Assembly (NCBI GenBank): GCA_028824575.1
Contig: JAPPDN010000475.1
Span: 1 to 6,838 of the forward strand
Direction of reading: 5' to 3'
Origin: Candidatus Poribacteria bacterium
Lineage (GTDB): Bacteria > Poribacteria > WGA-4E > WGA-3G
Length of the DNA stretch: 6,838 nt
The notes under the pieces are model-generated. The model was given only the letters and a program-made list of their open reading frames with translations. It had not been told where the DNA came from and made no database searches. Shown here piece after piece: positions 1-5,742 of this stretch; the stretch's first letter is position 1; each line of letters opens with the position of its first letter. The position numbers and the translations under genes were made by a program.

Positions 1-10
1 GAGAAATCAG

Positions 11-1051
11 ATGGCAGATAAAACGCAGTTGACGTACGCTAATGCCGGGGTCTCGTTTGAAGCAGAGTCCGAAGCAATATCTCGGCTTAAACCGCTCGTC
101 CAGACTACCTACCGCCCTGAGGTACTCAGCGATGTTGGGAGTTTCGGGGGGCTTTTTGCGCTCAAATCGTATCAAGAGCCGGTGCTTGTTTCCAGTACGG
201 ATAGTGTTGGCACCAAGTTAAAGGTCGCGTTTAAAGTGGGACGACATGACACCGTTGGCTTTGATATTGTCGCACATTGTGGTAACGATATTGTTGTACA
301 GGGAGCGGAACCGCTTTTCTTTTTGGATTACATTGGCATCAGCAAGGTAGAACCCGCGGCGATTGAAGGTATTGTGACAGGTCTCGCGGCAGGATGTCGA
401 GAGATTGGTTGCGCCTTAATCGGCGGTGAAATCGCAGAGTTGTCAGATATTTATACGCTTGGTGAATACGATTTGGTCGGGACGATTGTTGGTGCTGTTG
501 AGAAAGCTGATATGATTACCGGAGAAGAGATTGCGTCCGGAGATCAACTCATCGGATTAGGCTCGACGGGTTTACATACCAACGGCTTTTCCCTGGTCCG
601 CCGTATTCTATTTGATAGGTGTGGCTACGATGTTGATACCTACGTCCCTGACCTCTCTGCTACAGTTGGGGAGGCACTGCTTGAGTGCCACAAAAGTTAC
701 GTGAAATCTATTCTGGAACTTCGCAAGGTCTGCGAAATTAAAGGGATTGCCCATATCACTGGCGGTGGGTTGCCTGCGAATGTGCTACGGATTTTGCCGG
801 ATGGATGTGTCGCTGACATTCAGAAGGGGACATGGGAGATTCCGCCGATTTTTCCGTTTTTACAGGAAAAAGGGAATGTTGAAGAGGTAGAGATGTATAG
901 GGTCTTCAACATGGGGATTGGGATGGTAGTCGTGCTTGCCCCTGATGTTGTTGATGACGCTTTAAAGTCCCTCAATGCATCTGGAGAATCTACCTATCGT
1001 ATCGGCGAGGTGGTCGCAGGTGAAAAAGGGGTGCAAGGTGTCGGTTCCTAA
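11..1051 (+). CDS. purM: Phosphoribosylformylglycinamidine cyclo-ligase (AIR synthetase)
   Basis: The enzyme closes the imidazole ring of FGAM with ATP to give AIR, a cytoplasmic step of de novo purine synthesis. The 346-residue product matches the usual family length (about 345). Visible hallmarks are DSVGTK near residue 64, GNDIVVQGAEPLFFLDY at 91-107, GGE(I)AE at 138-143, the G-S-T-G-x-H-x-N-G loop at 184-192, HITGGGLP at 248-255 and MYRVFNMGIGM at 295-305. The family's normally near-invariant GGETAEMPG(M/F)Y loop reads GGEIAELSDIY here, and MCVND reads HCGND. These are unusual but leave the GGE and ND residues intact. The ATG at 11 gives a normal N-terminus; only a weak GAGA-type ribosome site is seen in the 10 bases available upstream. 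The stop lies inside the next gene (14-nt overlap), indicating co-transcription. Identification is secure; the loop variant is the only oddity. Confidence 0.95.
   Translation: MADKTQLTYANAGVSFEAESEAISRLKPLVQTTYRPEVLSDVGSFGGLFALKSYQEPVLVSSTDSVGTKLKVAFKVGRHDTVGFDIVAHCGNDIVVQGAEPLFFLDYIGISKVEPAAIEGIVTGLAAGCREIGCALIGGEIAELSDIYTLGEYDLVGTIVGAVEKADMITGEEIASGDQLIGLGSTGLHTNGFSLVRRILFDRCGYDVDTYVPDLSATVGEALLECHKSYVKSILELRKVCEIKGIAHITGGGLPANVLRILPDGCVADIQKGTWEIPPIFPFLQEKGNVEEVEMYRVFNMGIGMVVVLAPDVVDDALKSLNASGESTYRIGEVVAGEKGVQGVGS
1023..1031 (+). promoter_or_regulatory. Shine-Dalgarno site that sets the FliG-like start
   Basis: The purine run AAAAAGGGG lies 6 nt before a GTG at 1038 that is in frame with the FliG-like gene. 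An upstream in-frame ATG at 975 has no ribosome site, would overlap purM by 77 nt and would add residues outside the FliG homology. The GTG is therefore the better start and makes translation coupled to purM termination. This is inference from spacing and homology. Confidence 0.65.
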
Positions 1052-1799
1052 TACAGACGCACGGACGAATCCGCCATTTTTGGATGATGCTGCACTGCAA
1101 GCGTTGAAGGCTTTGCTTGACGAAACACACCCGCAGGTCATTTTAGCAGCGTTCCAGAATGTAGACGATGACGACGCTGCGCTGTTTTTTGTGATGTGCA
1201 CGCAGCTGAAAAGTGAATCTATCGAAAACACCCTCGTCGCGCATGTTGGAAAAGTTTTCGCGATGTTACCGTTTGATAAACAGGTCCGCATTGCTGAGAA
1301 GGTGACGACGACAGAGATCGTTGATGCCGAACGCGCGACACAAATCTGGGACGAACAGATTGCCAAGATTAAGGAGGCACTCCAGAGAACGACCTTCTTG
1401 GGTGAAGGCGCAGCAAACCTTGCTAAACTGCTGTCCTATATGGATATAGCAGGGCAGAATCGGTTGTTGGAAAGATTGGCAGAAAGACAGCCGGAGGTGG
1501 TGGAGAGCGTCTCTGAGAAACTGTTTACCTTTGAAGATTTAAGTAATTTGGAGAATGAAGCGATCAAAACTATCCTGCAGGTATTAGACAAACCGACCTT
1601 GGCTCTTGCCCTACACAATGCCCCACCAGCAATACACGATCGGTTCCTTGAAAATATGTCAGCCTCCCAAGCGGAGGCTGTAGAGGCGGAAATTGCACAA
1701 TTGACATTTGAACAGACACAGATTGCCGATACCGCTCGCCAATCGGTTGTCAGTTTAGTGCGAAACTTCGCAGCTAAAGGGTTATTAAAAATCGGGTGA
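1038..1799 (+). CDS. FliG-like protein lacking the N-terminal domain (FliG middle + C domains)
   Basis: The 253-residue product from the GTG at 1038 resembles the rear three quarters of the flagellar motor switch protein FliG (about 331-345 residues). The middle domain starts around residue 14, with THPQ at 30-33 matching the EHPQ motif. A GEGAANLAKLLSYMD segment at 122-136 stands at the Gly-Gly hinge, KLFTFEDL at 161-168 matches MFxFEDL, and ALHNAPP...DRFLENMS at 191-208 matches ALKGA...EKxxxNMS. From residue 188 to the end it can be laid on E. coli FliG, recalled from memory, without gaps. In that alignment the torque residues K264, R281, D288, D289 and R297 become H193, S210, A217, E218 and Q226. 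The N-terminal domain that binds FliF is absent, and no other flagellar gene is in the window. A motor role is therefore doubtful; a cytoplasmic scaffold or divergent paralogue is more likely, but its function is unknown. It overlaps purM by 14 nt and is probably co-expressed with it. Confidence 0.75.
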   Translation: MSVPNTDARTNPPFLDDAALQALKALLDETHPQVILAAFQNVDDDDAALFFVMCTQLKSESIENTLVAHVGKVFAMLPFDKQVRIAEKVTTTEIVDAERATQIWDEQIAKIKEALQRTTFLGEGAANLAKLLSYMDIAGQNRLLERLAERQPEVVESVSEKLFTFEDLSNLENEAIKTILQVLDKPTLALALHNAPPAIHDRFLENMSASQAEAVEAEIAQLTFEQTQIADTARQSVVSLVRNFAAKGLLKIG

Positions 1800-1872
1800 A
1801 CTTCTTCGGTTTCTTACGTTCAGCACGACACTGCTGCATTTGACTGAGCATGCCAGAAGTTCTGCGACTCAT
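1774..1872 (-). pseudogene. Truncated 5' end of a second tonB-type gene
   Basis: Read on the minus strand, an ATG at 1872 opens a 32-codon frame. Its first 23 codons (1804-1872) match the first 23 codons of the tonB-family gene at 2804-2872: 60 of 69 bases are identical, with no gaps. The products share MSxRTSGMLSQM and ERKKPK. The similarity appears to continue loosely into the upstream region, where both have a purine ribosome site (AAAGGA at 1883-1888 here) and AGAAGAG. It stops at about 1803, 4 bp beyond the stop codon of the FliG-like gene, after which the frame runs into that gene's antisense and ends at 1774. No transmembrane or TonB domain remains, so it is best read as the stub of a tandem paralogue cut by a deletion or rearrangement. 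Production of a short basic peptide cannot be excluded. Confidence 0.7.
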
Positions 1873-1921
1873 TCATTTTGTTTCCTTTAATTTAAGAAGA
1901 GCGGAATAACAAGCAGTATGC

Positions 1922-2872
1922 TTAGTCGTCAAGTGTAAACTCGTAGGTTATTTGAACTTGCTTACTAATAGGTGTTTCACCCTTCATTGCTGGACGAAAA
2001 GAAGATTTTTTGAACGCAGCGATTGCCGCCTCTTCGAGCCCGAATCCGAGTTTTGTCAATGCTTCAATGTCTTTTGGGATGCCATTTTCATCGATAGTTG
2101 CTTGTAAAATAACGTCGCCTACCTTACCTGCTTTCTTGGCATTTTCCGGATACTTCGGCTCTATTCTGATCTTGAACGCAGGGTCAGTAACGCCTGGTTC
2201 GGAACTGAAGTTAATGTTACCTACGCCAAGTGCTGCGTCGGGTTCAGGTGTGTCAAGTTTATCAAGCAGTGTTGGTGCTTCACGTTGCATCTTAAAGCTG
2301 GGTGCCTTTGTGTCGGTTTCGACCGTTGTTTTCGGCTGTACAAAATTCCGATCGACATCTATGGGTGTGAGGCCTTCACCAACGCCAGGCGTTGTGAGAT
2401 CAAGTGCTGTCTCCGGGCCTTGGGGAATTGTGAACCCATCTTTTGGCAGTTGGGCGGTGTTAGTCCTTACCGGCGGCTGCTTGACGAGGGGTTTCTGTTG
2501 AGTCTGTCGTGCCACGTTGAATTTCGGTGCTTCTCGACGTATGAGCCGGCGTTTCGCTTTTGACTCTTCTGAGACGATACTGACATCAAAAGTCTCACTT
2601 TCTTGTTCAATCTGATCGACGATAACGTAAGTCCCAATAAATATAGCGATGAGGACATGAAACGCCATTGCGACTGAAAACGCTGTGGAACTCTGTTTAA
2701 TGTGTTTCTGCGTGATAGGGTGTTTCGGTAGGTTTGCCTGTGCGTTGGAGATGTCGCTCTGCTGGCTCGGATCTAGCGAAACCTTCTTCAATGCGACAAA
2801 ACGCTTCGGTTTCTTACGTTCAACGCGACGCTCTCGCATTTGACTGAGCATACCGGAAGTTCTGCTACTCAT
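1922..2872 (-). CDS. TonB-family energy transducer
   Basis: TonB proteins span the periplasm and pass proton-motive force from an ExbB/ExbD motor to outer-membrane receptors. The 316-residue product has a highly basic cytoplasmic N-terminus (RERRVERKKPKRF, 13-25), one transmembrane helix at about 64-85 (FSVAMAFHVLIAIFIGTYVIV), a Pro/Lys/Gln-rich periplasmic linker at about 105-235, and a C-terminal TonB domain at about 236-314. That domain carries the conserved PKYPENAKKAGKVGDV opening, IDENGIPKDI, the AAIAAFKKSSFRPA helix and a final beta strand. The roughly 60-residue segment before the membrane helix is long for TonB, where the helix usually starts near residue 10-30. A strong AGGAGG lies 8 nt before the ATG. 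No exbB/exbD is in the window. The receptor and DUF5916 gene upstream on the same strand are plausible partners. The exact receptor served is inferred only from proximity. Confidence 0.9.
   Translation of the reverse strand: MSSRTSGMLSQMRERRVERKKPKRFVALKKVSLDPSQQSDISNAQANLPKHPITQKHIKQSSTAFSVAMAFHVLIAIFIGTYVIVDQIEQESETFDVSIVSEESKAKRRLIRREAPKFNVARQTQQKPLVKQPPVRTNTAQLPKDGFTIPQGPETALDLTTPGVGEGLTPIDVDRNFVQPKTTVETDTKAPSFKMQREAPTLLDKLDTPEPDAALGVGNINFSSEPGVTDPAFKIRIEPKYPENAKKAGKVGDVILQATIDENGIPKDIEALTKLGFGLEEAAIAAFKKSSFRPAMKGETPISKQVQITYEFTLDD
2804..2872 (-). repeat. Duplicated gene-start segment (partner of 1804-1872)
   Basis: This 69-bp segment, codons 1-23 of the tonB-family gene, is repeated at 1804-1872 with 9 mismatches and no gaps. 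The two copies lie exactly 1000 bp apart in direct orientation. Three of the differing codons are synonymous and five are not, so neither strong purifying selection nor a very recent duplication is evident. Direct repeats of this size are possible substrates for recombination that would delete tonB. Confidence 0.8.
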
Positions 2873-2880
2873 TCGCTTTT

Positions 2881-2886
2881 CCTCCT
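2881..2886 (-). promoter_or_regulatory. Shine-Dalgarno site of the tonB-family gene
   Basis: AGGAGG on the minus strand sits 8 nt before the ATG at 2872. It is an ideal match to the 16S rRNA tail and fixes the start that keeps the N-terminal segment shared with the truncated paralogue. Confidence 0.8.
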
Positions 2887-2904
2887 ATAAACAGAAGAGG
2901 GATA

Positions 2905-2948
2905 GTTTCGGTCTCAAAATGCTGTTATTGTGTGTAGTTGACCGAAAC
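2905..2948 (-). promoter_or_regulatory. 9-bp inverted repeat in the tonB leader
   Basis: GTTTCGGTC (2905-2913) and GACCGAAAC (2940-2948) are perfect reverse complements separated by 26 nt. In the predicted tonB transcript they could form a hairpin that ends about 18 nt upstream of the Shine-Dalgarno site. It could alternatively be a two-arm operator. No T-run follows it, so it is not an intrinsic terminator. A function is inference only. Confidence 0.45.
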
Positions 2949-3008
2949 CGGCGTTGCAAAGATACTTTAAAAACTATTCTCAAGTACTTACTTTTAACGT
3001 CAAGTGCT

Positions 3009-3060
3009 GCTAAAATGTTTAATATGATTCACAAAATGTAGTAAAATCTTCAATTTTAGC
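3009..3060 (-). repeat. 8-bp inverted repeat just downstream of the predicted tonB promoter
   Basis: GCTAAAAT (3009-3016) and ATTTTAGC (3053-3060) are perfect reverse complements with a 36-nt AT-rich loop. The repeat begins roughly 8 nt after the predicted transcription start, so it would form the 5' end of the tonB leader RNA. In such AT-rich sequence an 8-bp pairing can arise by chance, so confidence is low. Confidence 0.3.
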
Positions 3061-3074
3061 ATAAATATACTCTA

Positions 3075-3103
3075 ATTATAGCATATTTTTATTTATGTGT
3101 CAA
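3075..3103 (-). promoter_or_regulatory. Consensus sigma70-type promoter for the tonB-family gene
   Basis: On the minus strand TTGACA (3098-3103) is followed by a 17-bp spacer and TATAAT (3075-3080). Both hexamers match the housekeeping consensus perfectly and the spacing is optimal. Transcription should begin near 3068 and read into the tonB-family gene after a leader of about 195 nt. This means that gene can be transcribed independently of the receptor/DUF5916 genes. Sigma specificity in this lineage is assumed, not shown. Confidence 0.75.
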
Positions 3104-3131
3104 TTTTTTACTGCCAAAAAGTGGAACCGTT

Positions 3132-3166
3132 CAGTTTTCAGTAGTTAGCAATCGGTTGTTAGCCGC
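3132..3166. repeat. Degenerate 7-bp tandem repeat
   Basis: Five consecutive heptads can be read: CAGTTTT, CAGTAGT, TAGCAAT, CGGTTGT, TAGCCGC. The period is 7 bp with decay along the array. It lies in non-coding sequence just upstream of the tonB promoter. Similar CAGTTAT-like heptad strings are remembered from intergenic regions of some environmental bacterial genomes, including Poribacteria-like ones, but this could not be verified here. Confidence 0.4.
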
Positions 3167-3282
3167 ATACGGTAGATGGGTTCGTAAAAAAATTGGAGAC
3201 AACTTAGGAAATTGATGGGCGATAATGCACATCGCATTTGGGGTTTTTGCTGGGGTGTTTCTTCGCGTACGCCGCAGAATCG

Positions 3283-3314
3283 CCCTACTACAAACGGGGC
3301 TGCTTGTAGTAGGG
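3283..3314. repeat. 11-bp perfect inverted repeat (REP-like or terminator-like)
   Basis: CCCTACTACAA (3283-3293) pairs perfectly with TTGTAGTAGGG (3304-3314) around a 10-nt GC-rich loop. It lies 73 bp past the stop of the DUF5916 gene, in the 3' flank of that transcript, where it could protect the mRNA end. No T-run follows on either strand, so a classical intrinsic terminator is not supported. The compact GC-rich stem in an AT-rich gap looks like a dispersed palindromic element, to be judged by its copy number in the genome. Confidence 0.55.
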
Positions 3315-3386
3315 AAACCGTTATAGTGGATGTTCGGAGATTGTTTGACTAAATAGCCTCATATTGAAATGACTTTTTTCTTGTCA

Positions 3387-5648
3387 TTAGGGATTCCACC
3401 AATAAGTCATCTTTGCAACCACGGTTGAATCCAATAGGCGGGATTTAGTAGTGCCGTTCGTGTCATACGTCTGATTGAAAACGAAATAGAAATCGCTTCC
3501 TGGGCGATAGATGTAGTTGATAAGGAAGTTGGTAGACACAACATTTGTATCAGCATTCCATTGGGCAAAGAGTTTTGCGAAAAGCCCTGTAGAGAAAGAA
3601 TAGTCAAGTCTGCCTCTGAAAAGATTGACGTAAACAGGCCGGGGCTGTCCATCGGTGAAATACGCTTCTGGTAAGTTCACTACCTGATTAAATTGGTATT
3701 GTGCGCTCACACTTATATGTCCATTCGGTTTAAGAGTGGTTTGTACGTATGCTCTCCGAACTGTGCCACTGTAGAAATCCTCAATGCCGCCGCCGAGGGT
3801 GGCACCAATTGGTCGGCTGTCATTACTGGACATGCGGATATTAAATGCGTTGGATTGGTAGTCGCCTATCGGAATTTCTATACCATCCCGAAAATCGAAA
3901 ACCTCGTTCAACCGCTCAAAATTGCGTCTACCGCTGAAAAAGATATAGTCTCCGGTGTCGAATTCAAACCAATTGATGTAAGAGATGTTCCATTCTTCTA
4001 ATTCGTTGTTGTGGTTGAGGAGATAGTTCACCTCTGGACCTGTCCAAATCTGTCGGATGCCAAACTTTTGGGGATTTGGGATCCAGCGCGCCTCGCCACG
4101 AAAATTTCGGATGCCGGTACGTCGCACATATCCGACGGCGGGGTTGAAATCATCATCAATGTCGGTATACGCACCCTCCAGTCGGAAACGATTATTCTGC
4201 CATCGGGAACCGAGGTACCAAGCGTTATTCTGACCAGACATACCGGGTTCAAAAGTCCGGGACCACATGCCTCGAACATTTAAGCGATCATTGGGTCGAT
4301 ATTCAAAGTCGAAGCCGCCTGCGCGGTTGTAATCGCCAAATTCATCTTTATTAACTGCCATTACGCCGATACGCGAACCTGCGGCAATATCTTTCGTAAT
4401 CCGCATCACGGAAAAGTTAGTGCGTGGAATATCTATCGGATCATCTTCGTCTGTGGCAGCCTCATAGAATTCGTTTGTCAGAACATTGAGAAATCCTACG
4501 CCGTAAGAACCTACCTTGCCACTCGTTTTTCCACCAAAGATAATCGGAATCGCATTCCCTTGTGCGAGACCAATCCGCCGGCTATAGAAAAGGAGCATGG
4601 GTGGTGGTCGACGGGAACTGGTCCGTGGAATACCAAAATCGAAAAGCCCTGCACCTTCGAGAAAGAAGGGGCGTTTCTCAGGGAAAAAGAGACTGAATCG
4701 GGTAAGATTTACCTGTTCCTCATCTGCTTCGACTTGTGCGAAATCAGTGTTATAAGTGATGTCAGCGGTGAGATTTGAGGTGATGCCGTATTTTGCATCA
4801 AAGCCGAGTTTAAATTCGCGTGTCGTTTTGAGTGTGCCGTTGTCATCATTGACTTGCGTAATTCCGGGCAGAAAATACGGCAGAAATTCAAGGTTTCGCG
4901 ATGGCGCGATTCCTTCGAGTCCGACGAGGTTTCCGACATGTGCTGTTCGGTATTTTGCTCGACCGCCGTAAGAGGATGGGACGGGCATCCATATACCCTC
5001 TTCTCGATGGCGAGCGATTCCGCGTCCAGCGTTGATACCCCATGTCATCGGGTCGTTCTTTTCAAAACGGAGTTGACTAAACGGAATGCTGAGTTCCGCG
5101 GTCCAGTAAGCATCGTTAATTTTTGACTGACATGCGACAACGGCATCCCAATCGGTGTTCATCGAATCGCCACTGTTCGTGATGGCTCTGTCCTGTATTG
5201 CCCCAAGCGGGTTCATCCGAAAGAAAAAACCGCTCCGTTTGTCATTATATGTATCCAATAGCACAAAAACGTTGTCGTTTTCGTGTAGGTCGCGTGCATC
5301 TCGACGCATTTCGTTGGCGATGAGTTTGGACATGTCTGAATCGAAGCAGGTGAAACCGAAGTAAATGTTCTCATCGTCGTAGAGGATCCGAAGTTCCATT
5401 GGTTCCGACATATTTTCGCCGACGTGTGGCTCGACCTGCACAAACCGATCCATCGGTTCCGCACGCTGCCAATCCGCTTCTGTTAAATCACCGTCAATTT
5501 CGATGCTCTCGTAGGTACGATATGATTTAATCTGGTTGTTATGTGTCTCGGCATGTCCGCTGGCGATAACAGTGTGCAATAGCGTGACGACGCACAAGAA
5601 AGTTATGAGCTTTTGGAATTTGGGGGAAGAAAATAGATACTCGTCCAA
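3387..5648 (-). CDS. CBM9-like / DUF5916 outer-membrane beta-barrel protein
   Basis: The 753-residue product starts with a signal peptide: Lys at 10 and 13, a hydrophobic core at about 14-29, and likely cleavage after GHA at residue 33. A carbohydrate-binding family-9-like domain follows at about 46-240 (IDGDLTEADWQRAE, then LRILYDDENIYFGFTCFD, NDNVFVLLDTYNDKRSGFFFRMNPLGAIQD in overlapping blocks, and WTAELSIPFSQLRF). The rest, about 250-753, is a DUF5916-type barrel with its signature near 296-338 (DITYNTDFAQVEADEEQVN, then FFPEKRPFFLEGAGLFDFG). Many alternating aromatic strands run to an aromatic C-terminus (YWWNP). The protein is expected in the outer membrane with the CBM9-like module in the periplasm or at the surface. 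The family's substrate is not established. The start is TTG with AAAGGAGG 8 nt upstream; the next Met (66) would delete the signal peptide. It lies 94 nt after the TonB-dependent receptor on the same strand, suggesting an operon. Confidence 0.88.
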   Translation of the reverse strand: MDEYLFSSPKFQKLITFLCVVTLLHTVIASGHAETHNNQIKSYRTYESIEIDGDLTEADWQRAEPMDRFVQVEPHVGENMSEPMELRILYDDENIYFGFTCFDSDMSKLIANEMRRDARDLHENDNVFVLLDTYNDKRSGFFFRMNPLGAIQDRAITNSGDSMNTDWDAVVACQSKINDAYWTAELSIPFSQLRFEKNDPMTWGINAGRGIARHREEGIWMPVPSSYGGRAKYRTAHVGNLVGLEGIAPSRNLEFLPYFLPGITQVNDDNGTLKTTREFKLGFDAKYGITSNLTADITYNTDFAQVEADEEQVNLTRFSLFFPEKRPFFLEGAGLFDFGIPRTSSRRPPPMLLFYSRRIGLAQGNAIPIIFGGKTSGKVGSYGVGFLNVLTNEFYEAATDEDDPIDIPRTNFSVMRITKDIAAGSRIGVMAVNKDEFGDYNRAGGFDFEYRPNDRLNVRGMWSRTFEPGMSGQNNAWYLGSRWQNNRFRLEGAYTDIDDDFNPAVGYVRRTGIRNFRGEARWIPNPQKFGIRQIWTGPEVNYLLNHNNELEEWNISYINWFEFDTGDYIFFSGRRNFERLNEVFDFRDGIEIPIGDYQSNAFNIRMSSNDSRPIGATLGGGIEDFYSGTVRRAYVQTTLKPNGHISVSAQYQFNQVVNLPEAYFTDGQPRPVYVNLFRGRLDYSFSTGLFAKLFAQWNADTNVVSTNFLINYIYRPGSDFYFVFNQTYDTNGTTKSRLLDSTVVAKMTYWWNP

Positions 5649-5656
5649 GAACGTTG

Positions 5657-5664
5657 CCTCCTTT
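5657..5664 (-). promoter_or_regulatory. Shine-Dalgarno site that supports a TTG start
   Basis: AAAGGAGG on the minus strand stands 8 nt before the TTG at 5648. There is no in-frame ATG or GTG near it that would retain the signal peptide, so this site decides the start of the DUF5916 protein. Confidence 0.8.
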
Positions 5665-5742
5665 GGGTAAAGAGATTCTGATTAATATATAGACGAAAAA
5701 GGAAGCGAATTAGGCTATATAAAATTCAATTGGGCAGGATTA

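Larger units (their letters stand above)
2873..3386. other. Non-coding gap between tonB and the DUF5916 gene
   Basis: No credible gene is seen in these 514 bases. From left to right they contain the tonB Shine-Dalgarno site and leader, a perfect promoter at 3075-3103, the heptad repeat at 3132-3166, and then about 110 bp with nothing recognisable beyond a short GCGAT/ATCGC hairpin at 3219-3235. An 8-bp palindrome GCGTACGC (3265-3272) and the 11-bp inverted repeat at 3283-3314 follow. A short AATGAC/GTCATT pairing (3368-3388) overlaps the DUF5916 stop codon. Confidence 0.7.

Noticed and set aside
975..1037. Upstream ATG at 975 as start of the FliG-like gene
   Set aside because: It has no ribosome site, overlaps purM by 77 nt, and the added residues are the shifted reading of conserved purM codons with no FliG similarity. 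The GTG at 1038 has a good Shine-Dalgarno sequence.
962..1366. Minus-strand open frame of 134 codons opposite purM and the FliG-like gene
   Set aside because: It is antisense to two recognised coding regions, shows a Ser/Cys-rich shadow composition and has no family features.
2010..2501. Plus-strand open frame of 163 codons opposite the tonB-family gene
   Set aside because: It is the antisense of a clear TonB protein, is low-complexity and Ser-rich, and has no recognisable domain.
3000..3062. 20-codon minus-strand frame at the start of the tonB leader, a possible leader peptide
   Set aside because: Its ATG lies only about 6 nt after the predicted transcription start with no ribosome site, and the composition simply follows the AT-rich DNA.
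3368..3388. AATGAC/GTCATT stem at the end of the DUF5916 gene as a terminator
   Set aside because: The stem is only 6 bp, AT-rich, overlaps the stop codon, and is not followed by a T-run in the direction of transcription.
5649..5742. Promoter for the DUF5916 gene in the 94-nt gap after the receptor
   Set aside because: The stretch is AT-rich with a TATATT-like hexamer, but no acceptable -35 lies at the right distance; read-through from the receptor gene is simpler.
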